From Opitutia bacterium (GTDB lineage Bacteria; Verrucomicrobiota; Verrucomicrobiia; Opitutales; Opitutaceae): a DNA stretch of 64,000 nucleotides. Both the position numbers and the translations under genes were made by a program. Shown here piece by piece: positions 53,094-61,754 of this stretch (the stretch's first letter is position 1; each line of letters starts with the position of its first letter). The DNA is taken from positions 1-64,000 of the forward strand of contig CANJCM010000010.1 in NCBI GenBank assembly GCA_947472765.1. The letters run 5' to 3'. Below the pieces are notes generated by a model. That model had not been told where the DNA came from, did not search any database, and saw nothing but the letters and a program-made list of their open reading frames with translations.

Positions 53094-54308
53094 ATGAAAA
53101 TCACCGATGTCCGCACGACGCTCCTCACGGGCCCGTGCACCAACGATCCCTTCCTTCGCGAAGCCCGCAAGCGTCGCAGCGCGGCCTTCATCGAGATCTT
53201 CACTGACGGTCCGCACATCGGGCTGGGTGAAACTTACGCCGGCTATTTCTGCCCCGAGGCGGTGCCGGCCATTGTCGACTTCTTCAAACCGATCCTCGTC
53301 GGCCAGAACGTCGATGACATCCCGGAGCTCTGGCAGCGGATGTATCACTGCGGCAACTTCTGGTGCCGGGTGGGCCTCGGCACCATCGTGTTGAACGGGA
53401 TCGAGGCGGCGCTTTGGGATCTCAAGGGCAAGCTGCTCGATCAACCGGTGCACGCGCTGCTGGGCGGCGCGAAATACGATCGCCTGCCGGCGTATGCCAC
53501 GGGCGGTCCCAGCAATTATCCGAAGGAGAAGCTGGCGAAGAAAATGGATCATTACTTCTCGCTCGGTTTCCGCGGCCTCAAGGTGGGAGCCGGGAGCTTC
53601 ACCGCCGGCGAGGGCTGGTACATGCCGATGGCACCGGCGGAAGCGGCGGACTTCGAGGCGGACAAGGTCGCGTTCATGCGCCGCCACGGCGGCGCCGACG
53701 CGTGGATCATGATGGACGCCCACATGGGCAACAATCCCGTCGCGACGTGGACGCTCGAGACGGCCACGGCGGTGGCGAAGGCCCTCGAACCCTACGGCCT
53801 CGTGTTCCTCGAGGAGCCGCTGCACTACACCGACCCGTGGGGTTACGCGGAGCTCTGCAAGGCGACGACCACGCCGATCGCCGGCGGCGAATGTCTCACG
53901 GCCGCCTACGAGTGGCGCGTGTTTGCCCGGCAGGACTCCTTCGACATCGGCCAGCCCGATGCGTCGTTCACCGGCGGCCTGCACGAATTCCTCGTCGTCG
54001 CGAAAATGATGGCGGAGCGCGGCCGGCAAGTGGCCACGCACGCCTGGGGTGCCGGCGGATCGCTGATGCAGAACGTCCACGCCGGCTTCGCCGCGCCGAA
54101 CACGCGCATCCTGGAAATCGCGCCCGACTATGCCGGCCTCCATTCCGAGGTCATCGATGGCGGTCTGATCATCAAGGATGGCTATGTGCTGCCGCCCGAT
54201 CGCCCCGGCCTCGGCATCGTGCTGACCGAGGAGACGCGCCGCCGGTACCCGTTCCAGCCGGGCAGCGGCGAATTCAACAGCGTGCCCGGAAAAATTCTCA
54301 CCGACTGA
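53094..54308 (+). CDS. Enolase-superfamily sugar-acid dehydratase 2
   Basis: 404 residues. Metal ligands appear in IMMDAHMGNN, VFLEEPLHY and IAGGECLTAA, and the catalytic His in QVATHAWGAGG; K is in FRGLKVGAGSF. This is the mandelate-racemase-type acid-sugar dehydratase pattern, with a D-A-H instead of the D-G-H of copy 1. It begins 12 bp after the first dehydrogenase and ends 1 bp before the second, repeating the dehydratase-dehydrogenase order. The two copies probably handle different stereoisomers or chain lengths of acidic sugars. Confidence 0.85.
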   Translation: MKITDVRTTLLTGPCTNDPFLREARKRRSAAFIEIFTDGPHIGLGETYAGYFCPEAVPAIVDFFKPILVGQNVDDIPELWQRMYHCGNFWCRVGLGTIVLNGIEAALWDLKGKLLDQPVHALLGGAKYDRLPAYATGGPSNYPKEKLAKKMDHYFSLGFRGLKVGAGSFTAGEGWYMPMAPAEAADFEADKVAFMRRHGGADAWIMMDAHMGNNPVATWTLETATAVAKALEPYGLVFLEEPLHYTDPWGYAELCKATTTPIAGGECLTAAYEWRVFARQDSFDIGQPDASFTGGLHEFLVVAKMMAERGRQVATHAWGAGGSLMQNVHAGFAAPNTRILEIAPDYAGLHSEVIDGGLIIKDGYVLPPDRPGLGIVLTEETRRRYPFQPGSGEFNSVPGKILTD

Positions 54309-54309
54309 T

Positions 54310-55323
54310 ATGAAGCTCATCGTCGATGTCGCCCCCCAGCCCGACGTGCTCGCGAAGTTGCGCGAGCAAACTGATCTGGAACTGATCACGCTCGACCCGC
54401 CGGCGCTGGCGGTGCGCGCGGTGGACGCGTCCCAGCTCGGCGACGCCGAGGCGCTCTTCTGCACGTTTCCGCCGGCGAACCTGGCCGACCTGCGCGCGCT
54501 GCGCTGGATCCAGATCGCCTCGACCGGCTACACGCAGCTCTTCGGCTTGCAGCTCGTCGAGCGGGGAATCCGCGCGACGAATGCGCGCGGCTGCTTCGAC
54601 GTGCCGATCGCCGAGTGGAATCTCGCGATGATGGTCAACCTGCTGCGCGACCTGCGGCTGATGATTCGCAACCAGGACAGCGCGGTCTGGGATCGATCGG
54701 CGCGGTTCCAGCGTGAGTTGCGCGGATTGACCGTCGGACTGTGGGGTTATGGCGGCATTGGCCGCGAGACGGCGCGACTGGCGCGGCAATTCGGTCTGAA
54801 GGTCCACGTGCTCACGCGCAACGGGAAGACCGGGCCGCGCGGTGAAGTCTACGCCGTGCCGGGCACGGGCGACGCCGACGGCACGCTGGCGGATCGCGTG
54901 TTTGGCGCGGGTCAGGAGCAGGAGTTTCTCGGCGGCCTCGACTTCCTGATTCTCGCGCTGCCTCTCACCAAGGCGACCGAGGGCCTCATCGGGGAGCGGG
55001 AACTCCAGGCTCTGCCGCGTCATGCGTTCGTGCTGAACCCGGCCCGCGGGCCGATCATCAAGGAAAAGGCCCTGCTGCGCGCCCTCGACGAAGGGTGGAT
55101 CGCCGGCGCGGCGCTGGACACGCACTACCACTATCCCATGCCACCGGAGCATCCGCTCTGGAAATATCCGCAGGTGATCTTCACGCCGCATATTTCCGGC
55201 TCGAGCCTCAGCCCGCGCTTCAACGACCGGTTGTGGGACATCTTCCAGTTGAACGTCGGCCGCTTCCGCCGCGGCGAGCCGCTGCTCAATGAGCTCACGG
55301 CCTTCCAGCTCAGCGGCAACTGA
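54310..55323 (+). CDS. D-2-hydroxyacid dehydrogenase 2, catalytic Glu not conserved
   Basis: 337 residues. The NAD-binding fold has LWGYGGIGRETARL and the Arg site NPARGPII; His is in TPHISGS. The usual E-P motif before the His is replaced by H-Y-P (THYHYPMPPEHPLW), so the catalytic Glu of the family triad is Tyr. Formate dehydrogenases show a Gln there, so activity on a special substrate is possible, or the enzyme may be weak or non-classical. The PGTGDADGTLADRVFGAGQ insertion is shared with copy 1. It is the second gene of module 2. Confidence 0.85.
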   Translation: MKLIVDVAPQPDVLAKLREQTDLELITLDPPALAVRAVDASQLGDAEALFCTFPPANLADLRALRWIQIASTGYTQLFGLQLVERGIRATNARGCFDVPIAEWNLAMMVNLLRDLRLMIRNQDSAVWDRSARFQRELRGLTVGLWGYGGIGRETARLARQFGLKVHVLTRNGKTGPRGEVYAVPGTGDADGTLADRVFGAGQEQEFLGGLDFLILALPLTKATEGLIGERELQALPRHAFVLNPARGPIIKEKALLRALDEGWIAGAALDTHYHYPMPPEHPLWKYPQVIFTPHISGSSLSPRFNDRLWDIFQLNVGRFRRGEPLLNELTAFQLSGN

Positions 55324-55337
55324 AACGGCCGCTCCGC

Positions 55338-58277
55338 ATGAAGTCTTCCGTCCTGGGTTTTGCGCTGCTGCTTTCCGTCCTCGGTCCGCTCGCCGGCACG
55401 GCTCCGGCCAGTGACACCGGTGCGATCGTGCACCGCGGGTTCGAGGCCTTCCGGCGCGGCACGCTCGGCGACGCCGGTGCGAATACCTACGTTTCGGCCA
55501 GGGGTAATATTGAGACCATCCACCGGTGGGACCTGAACCGCGACGGGGAGATCGACCTGATCTTCACGCAGGACCACAACGCCGACTATGCGCCCGACGC
55601 GATGATCTACTGGGGCGGGGCGGATGGTCCGACTTCGCTCCAGCCCGAGCTGCCGGAACACCGGTCGCCCTACACGCTGTTGAAACACGCCGAGCAGGCG
55701 CTGAAGCAGGTCACGTGGCTGCCGAGTCTCGGGGGAGGCCGTTGCCAGGTCGCGGACCTGAATAACGACGGCTACCTCGATATCATTTCGGGCAACATGA
55801 TGCACAATTTCCGGCAGGACATGCCGGCGTATGTCTACTGGGGCAGCGCCCAGGGATTCCGCGAGAGCGAGCGGACGATCCTGCCAGCCTACATCGCGAG
55901 CGGCATCGCGGTCGGCGATCTCAACGAGGACGGCCTGCCGGAGGTGGTGCTGGCCAACCAGGGTTTCGAGCGGGGCTTCGATCTTCGCTTCGGGCCGATG
56001 CTCAACCACCTCGAGTCCTTTGTCTACTGGGGCCACCCGGCCGGGTTCGACGTCACGCGCCGGAGTTCGCTTCCAACGATCGCGGCCACCGACGTCGCTA
56101 TCGGTGACTTCAACGGCGACCGGCACCTCGACGTCGCCTTCGTGAACAACCTGCACGAGGAACAGAGTGCCTACATCTATTGGGGCGACGGCAGCGGGAA
56201 GTTTTCCGAGGCCGCGCGGCAGGTCGTGAAGTTCGCGGCGGACGACAAGGGCCGGGTGGTGATGAACACCGCGCTGGCTTCCGACGTGAACAAGGATGGG
56301 GTGACCGACCTCGTCGTCTCCGGCAATCGCCACGCCCTGCTCTTTCTCGGGTCGAAGAGCGGTCTTGGCGCCGCCCCCGTCGCCGACCTGCCGGCGGAAA
56401 ACAGCCACGCCCTCGAGGCAGCGGACCTGAACCGCGACGGCTGGCCCGACCTCGTCGTCGCCAACGCGGGCGCCGAGCCGGCGCGGCCGAAGTCGACAAT
56501 CTATTGGGGTGGCGAAAAGGGTTTCAGCGCCGACCGGACCACACCGCTTTCCACGCTGGGGGCGATGGCGGTCAAGACCGGCGACCTGAACCGCGACGGC
56601 TTTCCGGATCTGGTGTTCGGCAACATGAGCACGAGTCAGGGTGTGCCCACCCAGATTTTCTGGGGCAGCGCCGGTGGTTATTCAGACCTTCGCCGCCGCG
56701 AGCTGCAGGCCTTCGGCGCCATCGGCGTGGGCGTGGCCGATTTCAATCGCGACGGAAACCAGGACCTTGTGTTGCTCAACCATCTTTCCAGCAGTGGCGA
56801 GACGAGCCTGCCCACCTCAATTTACTGGGGAAACAAGGAGCACGCTTACTCGGACGCCGCCGTGACCCACCTGCAGCCCGGTGGCTACATGATGTACACG
56901 GTCGCCGATTTTGATGACGACGGTTATCCCGATCTCGTGCTCGTTCATCAGGGGCATGCGTCGGTCTGGTGGGGCGGCGCGGCTGGCTACCAGGCGGACA
57001 ACCGGACGGAGCTGCCGATCACGGCGTTGCCCGGCGGCGAAAGCGTTTTCGGATTAAATGTCGCCGACCTCAATGGCGACGGGCACCTGGATCTGGTTTG
57101 CACCGGCTGGAGAGGGGCGAACACCCAGGTGAAAGGCCCGCACGCGATCATCGCGTACGGCGGCACCGACCGTTTCAAGACCGCCCGCACCGAAGCCTTC
57201 CAGCTGCCGGGCGGCCCGGGCACGGTCGGAGCGACGGCGCTCGCGATCGCCGACCTGAACCGGGACGGCTATCTGGACATGATTTTTCCCCTGCAGGATT
57301 TCGGTGAATCAGAGATCCGGTGGGGCGGGCCCCAGGGTTATGCGGCCGCCCGGGTCACGAGCCTCGCGACCAATGGCGCCAGCCAGGCGACGGTGGCGGA
57401 TCTGGATCATGACGGCCGGCTCGACGTCGTCTTCACCAGCGGGCTCATGGGCAAAAGAAAACCCGGCCAGCCCGTGGTGGGCGGCACGGGCGTGAAAGGG
57501 ACGACGCGCAACAGCGAGGCCACCATTTATTGGGGTAACGCCGCCTGGGACGGGAGCGAGAGCAGCACCCTCGAGTGCTACAACGGGCTGGACGTGACCG
57601 TGGCGGACCTGAATCGCGATGGCCACCTCGACCTCGCGTTCTCGAGCTACATGTCGGACACCACGCGCGAACTCCCCGCGATTATCTACTGGGGCGACGG
57701 CAAGCGGGGCTACCGCGAGAAGCACCGCACGTTCATCGAGGCCGCGTCTTCCTCCGGTATGGATGCCCTGGATCTCAACCGCGACGGCTGGCTCGATCTC
57801 ATCGTCACCAATCACCAGAAGAACTTCAGCCACGTCAGCGGCACGAACATTTACTGGGGCGGGGAGCAGGGGTACTCGATCGCGCGCCGCACGCTCCTGC
57901 CGTCGATCGGTTCCCACCTCGATGCGATGGTGGATGCGGGCAACATCTACGACCGCAAGTATGAGTGGGATTATGTCTCGGCCCCGGTCGAGGCGATCCA
58001 GGGGCTGGCCTTTGATCGGCTCACCTGGAAGGCGGCGACCGAGTTCGGCACCGGCGTCAAGTTCCAGGTCCGCAGTGCCGCGTCCCAGGCGGAGCTCGCT
58101 CGCGCCGCGTGGTCCGGACCGGAGGGCGCCGGTTCCCATTATACCGTATCCGGAAGCAGGCTGGCCGGCGTGAAACCCGAGAATGCCTGGCTGCAATATC
58201 GTGCCGTCCTCACATCGCCCGACGGCGCGAACTCCGCGCTCTTGACCGAAGTCGAGATCGGGTGCGCCAGCCGCTAG
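55338..58277 (+). CDS. Large secreted FG-GAP/VCBS-repeat protein
   Basis: 979 residues with a signal peptide (about 1-25). It has about ten VCBS/FG-GAP units of the form D-L-N-x-D-G-x-x-D-L-x-x (e.g. DLNRDGEIDLIF, DLNNDGYLDIISG, DLNEDGLPEVVL), which bind Ca2+ and build an integrin-like beta-propeller, interleaved with YWG(G/D/S) strands. A C-terminal beta domain (about 870-979) follows. Such proteins bind or degrade surface glycans (some are lyases). It is the last gene of the rightward run; its TAG stop is inside the CTAGAGC end of a repeat element. Confidence 0.82.
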   Translation: MKSSVLGFALLLSVLGPLAGTAPASDTGAIVHRGFEAFRRGTLGDAGANTYVSARGNIETIHRWDLNRDGEIDLIFTQDHNADYAPDAMIYWGGADGPTSLQPELPEHRSPYTLLKHAEQALKQVTWLPSLGGGRCQVADLNNDGYLDIISGNMMHNFRQDMPAYVYWGSAQGFRESERTILPAYIASGIAVGDLNEDGLPEVVLANQGFERGFDLRFGPMLNHLESFVYWGHPAGFDVTRRSSLPTIAATDVAIGDFNGDRHLDVAFVNNLHEEQSAYIYWGDGSGKFSEAARQVVKFAADDKGRVVMNTALASDVNKDGVTDLVVSGNRHALLFLGSKSGLGAAPVADLPAENSHALEAADLNRDGWPDLVVANAGAEPARPKSTIYWGGEKGFSADRTTPLSTLGAMAVKTGDLNRDGFPDLVFGNMSTSQGVPTQIFWGSAGGYSDLRRRELQAFGAIGVGVADFNRDGNQDLVLLNHLSSSGETSLPTSIYWGNKEHAYSDAAVTHLQPGGYMMYTVADFDDDGYPDLVLVHQGHASVWWGGAAGYQADNRTELPITALPGGESVFGLNVADLNGDGHLDLVCTGWRGANTQVKGPHAIIAYGGTDRFKTARTEAFQLPGGPGTVGATALAIADLNRDGYLDMIFPLQDFGESEIRWGGPQGYAAARVTSLATNGASQATVADLDHDGRLDVVFTSGLMGKRKPGQPVVGGTGVKGTTRNSEATIYWGNAAWDGSESSTLECYNGLDVTVADLNRDGHLDLAFSSYMSDTTRELPAIIYWGDGKRGYREKHRTFIEAASSSGMDALDLNRDGWLDLIVTNHQKNFSHVSGTNIYWGGEQGYSIARRTLLPSIGSHLDAMVDAGNIYDRKYEWDYVSAPVEAIQGLAFDRLTWKAATEFGTGVKFQVRSAASQAELARAAWSGPEGAGSHYTVSGSRLAGVKPENAWLQYRAVLTSPDGANSALLTEVEIGCASR

Positions 58278-58303
58278 AGCATCTTGGGAAAAATCGTAGC
58301 CGG
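58274..58303. repeat. 30-bp CTAGAGCA...GTAGCCGG repeat end
   Basis: Matches the terminal repeat of the 24886-25030 element at 20 of 30 positions, including both tips (CTAGAGCA and GTAGCCGG). Its CTAG provides the TAG stop of the FG-GAP gene. No second end is clear, so this is probably a partial copy. Confidence 0.5.
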
Positions 58304-58322
58304 AAACGAAGCAGAGGGAGCA

Positions 58323-58540
58323 ACCACTGACGGATTTCGCCAACGGCGAAATCTCATTCCAGTGCCTCCGCCTAATCGGCTCCGGCCTAGAGCGTCGTCG
58401 GCTGCTTATCACCGCCGAAGTCCTGACGTTGAAGAGGGCCACTCCGATCCAGCCCGCTGTTAGCGGGCCCCTCTCTAAAGCGAAGGCGATTAGCCGAAGC
58501 CGCCATTCAGATTTCGCCGTTGGCGAAATCCGTTAGTGGT
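58323..58540. repeat. 218-bp element with 32-bp terminal inverted repeats
   Basis: The left arm begins ACCACTGACGGATTTCGCC, the right arm is the complement of ACCACTAACGGATTTCGCC; 31 of 32 terminal bases match. The arms themselves fold on GATTTCGCCAACGGCGAAATC-like hairpins (GATTTCGCC/GGCGAAATC). An internal CCCGCTGTTAGCGGG hairpin lies near 58454-58468. It is non-coding and non-autonomous, and fills the gap between the FG-GAP gene and the leftward amidohydrolase. Confidence 0.7.
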
Positions 58541-58571
58541 CGATCGGCCGGCTCTAACTGCGGCTGACGGT

Positions 58572-59732
58572 TCACGCGCTCGCAGCCGGCAATCGAAGCA
58601 GGCGGGCGGCGTTTCCGCCCATCAGCGCGGCGCGGTCGGTGGCGGTCAGAAACGGATCGCAGTAGCGCTCGATGTAGTCGCGCGACTGGCGGTACGTGCA
58701 GAAACGATTCTGGAACGGCATGTCCGAGCCCCAGAGCAGCCGGTCAGGTCCGACGTGCTTCAGCATCGCTTCGATCACGGGCCAGCAGGCGCGATAGGGG
58801 TAGTCGAGAATGTCGCCGAGCCGGTAGGGGAAGCCGACCTCGAGACAGGTGTTCGTGTGGGCCAGCGGCGCCCACATGTCCTTGGGCAGCGTGAAGCTGC
58901 GCCCCGACAGGAATTCGCGCCACGGGTAGCCGTGGGTGATGCTCGTGACGAGGGTGGGGTGTTGGTCCAGCAGCTTCCGGAGCTCCCATAGCTCGTCGAT
59001 GAATCCCTGGCGCGGGTCGGTCGATCCTGGCCGCGCCCCGAGCGTGAAGAAGATCGGCACCTGCAGTCCCGCGACCGCTTTCCAGAAGGGCTGCCAGGCG
59101 GGCTCGTTGAAACTCTGCGTCCGCCCGTGCTGGTAGGCGTACGCCGGAATGATTTTCAGCCCATGCAGGTGATGCGTCTGGATGGCGTCCACGGCCTGTT
59201 GGATCGCGCGGTCGGGTTCGCTCGGAATCAACCACTCGTCGATCGGCGCCATCGCCCGCAGCCGGTTCGGGAACGCGGCCACACATTGCGCAAGATAAGC
59301 GGTGTCACGCGTCAAGGTGGCGTCGGCATGAATCAGCCCCCAGTCGACTCCGGCATAGTCCATCTCGGCGATCATCGCGCCGGGCGGGAATTCGATCACA
59401 TGGGGCGGGAGCTGCTGTTTCGTATAGTCCTCGCCATCCACCGTCCAGACCAGGCGCCGGCAGGTTCGGTCGACGCGGAAATTCACGTCACGGACCAGGC
59501 GCATCGGGTCGTCCGGACCGGGATTGAGCAGCCGGTGCGCGTCGCCCGGTGCCCGATCACGCACCCGAAACGCCGGTTGGTGATGCACCGCGTACTGGCG
59601 CTGCCACCAGTCCAAGTGCTCCTGTCCCGAGTCATGCCCGGCCGGCGTGTCGGGGGCCGTGAAGCAATAGACATGACTGTCGACGACGCACGGCGCGCCG
59701 GAAGCAGGAGGGCGGGGTTCAGGAGCTGGCAT
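58572..59732 (-). CDS. Amidohydrolase-2-family protein with altered first metal motif
   Basis: 386 residues from the ATG at 59732; the longer upstream frame crosses the operator and is not used. The family is recognised by GLKIIPAYAYQHG, SITHGYPWREFLSG and LLWGSDMPFQNRF near the end, a TIM-barrel layout. The first motif reads VVDSHVYCF: the expected H-x-H is H-x-Y, so one of two N-terminal metal ligands is missing. Relatives include sugar lactonases, decarboxylases and pyrone-type lactonases. It is divergent from the next amidohydrolase, sharing the 15-bp operator. Confidence 0.8.
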   Translation of the reverse strand: MPAPEPRPPASGAPCVVDSHVYCFTAPDTPAGHDSGQEHLDWWQRQYAVHHQPAFRVRDRAPGDAHRLLNPGPDDPMRLVRDVNFRVDRTCRRLVWTVDGEDYTKQQLPPHVIEFPPGAMIAEMDYAGVDWGLIHADATLTRDTAYLAQCVAAFPNRLRAMAPIDEWLIPSEPDRAIQQAVDAIQTHHLHGLKIIPAYAYQHGRTQSFNEPAWQPFWKAVAGLQVPIFFTLGARPGSTDPRQGFIDELWELRKLLDQHPTLVTSITHGYPWREFLSGRSFTLPKDMWAPLAHTNTCLEVGFPYRLGDILDYPYRACWPVIEAMLKHVGPDRLLWGSDMPFQNRFCTYRQSRDYIERYCDPFLTATDRAALMGGNAARLLRLPAASA

Positions 59733-59761
59733 GCCGATGCGAGGCTTGACAGAAAAAAATA

Positions 59762-59776
59762 TATACAACTGTATGC
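59762..59776. promoter_or_regulatory. Candidate GntR operator, site 3 (amidohydrolase pair)
   Basis: TATACAACTGTATGC, the best palindrome of the three sites. On the - strand it falls in the 16-bp spacer between TTTACG (complement 59780-59785) and TATATT (complement 59758-59763), a plausible -35/-10 pair for the 59732 gene. TTGACA (59746-59751) could serve the rightward gene. Confidence 0.72.
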
Positions 59777-59871
59777 GAGCGTAAACAAAAAGCGCTTCCT
59801 CCTTTCCCCGAAGAGGAACCGTCAGGGAGAATCCAGCCTCGCCCCCCGGCGCAGGCGAGTTGGCCAAACGC

Positions 59872-60705
59872 ATGACTTTCAGCGACGTACCAGCGATCGA
59901 CAGCCACGCCCATACCGGCCGTTACCTCCACGCCGATCCCCTCATTTCCGAGTTCTCGAGCGGTGAGGCGGCGGTCGTGGCCGCCAGGGCAGCCGCCTGC
60001 GGGATCCAGTGGACCATCGCGTCGCCCCTGGCCGGACTTCTACCCCGCGGCCGGACTGTGGACGTGGCACCCGCGAACGAGGCGGCCTTCCGGGAGGTGC
60101 CGGCGGTCCCGGGCCTGTTGCAGTATGTCATCGTCAATCCGCTGCAGCCGAAGACCTATGATCAGGCGCGGCGGATGCTCAAATCTCCGTGGTGCGTGGG
60201 AATCAAGATTCACCCCGAGGAGCACGCCTACCGCATCGCGGACCACGGCGAGGAGTTGTTCAGCTTCTTCGAGGAAGTCGGCGCCCCGGTGATGACCCAC
60301 AGCGGCTGTCCCAACAGTCTCCCGGCCGAGTTTGTCCCCTTCGCCGACCGCCATCCCGGAGCCCGGGTCCTCCTCGCCCACCTCGGCAACGGCGCCGGCG
60401 CGAACGGCCGGGTGGATCTGCAGGTGCGGGCCGTGCAGGCGGCGAAGCATGGCAACCTCTGGGTCGATACCTCCAGCGCGCGCAGCATTCTGCCGGGGCT
60501 GGTCGAGTGGGCGGTCCGCGAACTCGGCGCCGAGCGGCTGCTTTTCGGCAGCGATACGCCGCTCTATTCCGTCAGCATGCAGCGCACCCGTATCGAAATG
60601 GCGGACATCCCCGCCGCGGCAAAGCAGCTCATCCTGCGCGACAATGCCGTGAAATTCTTCCGCCTCGACCGCCTGCCTTCCGCTGGTTTCGGGGCGGCTT
60701 CGTAA
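59872..60705 (+). CDS. Amidohydrolase-2-family protein (lactonase/decarboxylase-like)
   Basis: 277 residues from the ATG at 59872 (a TTG in frame at 59860 is an alternative). Complete metal motifs: H-x-H in AIDSHAHTGRY, His in GIKIHPEEHAY and VMTHSG, and Asp in LFGSDTPLYS. These features fit the amidohydrolase-2 group of sugar-lactone hydrolases and non-oxidative decarboxylases. It is divergent from the 58572 gene across an operator and precedes the DapA-like aldolase by 39 bp. A lactone-opening step between a sugar dehydrogenase and the acid dehydratases fits the pathway model. Confidence 0.82.
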   Translation: MTFSDVPAIDSHAHTGRYLHADPLISEFSSGEAAVVAARAAACGIQWTIASPLAGLLPRGRTVDVAPANEAAFREVPAVPGLLQYVIVNPLQPKTYDQARRMLKSPWCVGIKIHPEEHAYRIADHGEELFSFFEEVGAPVMTHSGCPNSLPAEFVPFADRHPGARVLLAHLGNGAGANGRVDLQVRAVQAAKHGNLWVDTSSARSILPGLVEWAVRELGAERLLFGSDTPLYSVSMQRTRIEMADIPAAAKQLILRDNAVKFFRLDRLPSAGFGAAS

Positions 60706-60744
60706 GCGACCCCGAAACCGCTTCAGCTGCGTTTTTCCTTTCCC

Positions 60745-61719
60745 ATGAGTTCCGCCAAAAAGCCCGCCAAGATTGTCCCTCTCACTCGTCAGACGCTCAA
60801 GGGCGTCTGGGCCGCGCTGATCGTCCCCTGGACCGATCGCGACGAGCTCGACGCCCGTCGTCTCGTCAAGGAAGTGCGGGGCTACGGCGGCACCGGTGTC
60901 AGCGGCGTCTATACCGGTGGCACCACCGGCGAGTTCTACGCTCAGGACGATGCGACGTTCGCGAAGATCGCCGAGATCGTGTGCACCGAGGCCCATGCGC
61001 TCGGCCTGCCGGTCCAAATCGGGGCCTCGGCGTTGAGCACGCGGACGACGATCCAGCGGATTCGCGTGGCGAAAAAGGCAGGCGCCGACGCCATTCAACT
61101 GGCGTTGCCGTTCTGGCTCGAGCTGAAGGATGACGAAGTGAAGCGCTACGTCGCCGAGGTCGTCGCCGCCGCCGGCAAGACCCCGATTATTCTTTATCTC
61201 ACCGGCCGGTCGAAGCGGAAGCTGACGCCCGAGCTGCTCGGTGAACTCGCGAAGAAACACCCGACCTTCATCGGCACGAAAGACACCGGCGCCGATGCGG
61301 CCGGCCTCCAGGCCATGCTCAAGGCCGCCCCGGGCCTCGCGATTTTTGGCGGCGAGGATTTCTACGTGCGTGTTCCGGCCGGTGGCCGTGGCGGCTACTG
61401 CTCCATCACGGGCTTCAACGCGCCGAAGGTCGTCGAACTCTACAATCTCTGCGCGGCCGGAAAGCTCGAAGAAGCGAAGCCGCTCGCCGACGCGATGCAC
61501 CGCTACCTGTACGAGGCGCTGGTGAATCCGCTGGTGAAGGAAGCCGGTCTTTGGGATTCAGCGGTCGATCGCATTCAACGCGTCGCGGGCGGCGGTGTGG
61601 TCGGCGTACGCTGCCAGTCTCCCTATCGCAGCGGCACGCAGAAGCACGTCGACGGCGTCATCGCCTGGGTGCGGAAGAACACCCCGGAGCTGCTGCCCGC
61701 GCATCTGGTGCGGCGCTAA
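60745..61719 (+). CDS. DapA/NanA-family aldolase
   Basis: 324 residues. A class I Schiff-base (beta/alpha)8 aldolase of the dihydrodipicolinate synthase/N-acetylneuraminate lyase family: GVYTGGTTGEFYAQD, catalytic Tyr in PIILYLTGRS and Schiff-base Lys in FIGTKDTGADA. Members include 2-keto-3-deoxy-gluconate aldolase and keto-deoxy-sugar dehydratases. In this locus it would act on the 2-keto-3-deoxy-acid produced by the enolase-superfamily dehydratases. It has 39-bp and 35-bp gaps to its neighbours. Start at 60745 (ATG). Confidence 0.9.
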   Translation: MSSAKKPAKIVPLTRQTLKGVWAALIVPWTDRDELDARRLVKEVRGYGGTGVSGVYTGGTTGEFYAQDDATFAKIAEIVCTEAHALGLPVQIGASALSTRTTIQRIRVAKKAGADAIQLALPFWLELKDDEVKRYVAEVVAAAGKTPIILYLTGRSKRKLTPELLGELAKKHPTFIGTKDTGADAAGLQAMLKAAPGLAIFGGEDFYVRVPAGGRGGYCSITGFNAPKVVELYNLCAAGKLEEAKPLADAMHRYLYEALVNPLVKEAGLWDSAVDRIQRVAGGGVVGVRCQSPYRSGTQKHVDGVIAWVRKNTPELLPAHLVRR

Positions 61720-61754
61720 ATCTCTCCCGCCGAAAATCTCCCCGTCTCCGGAAA

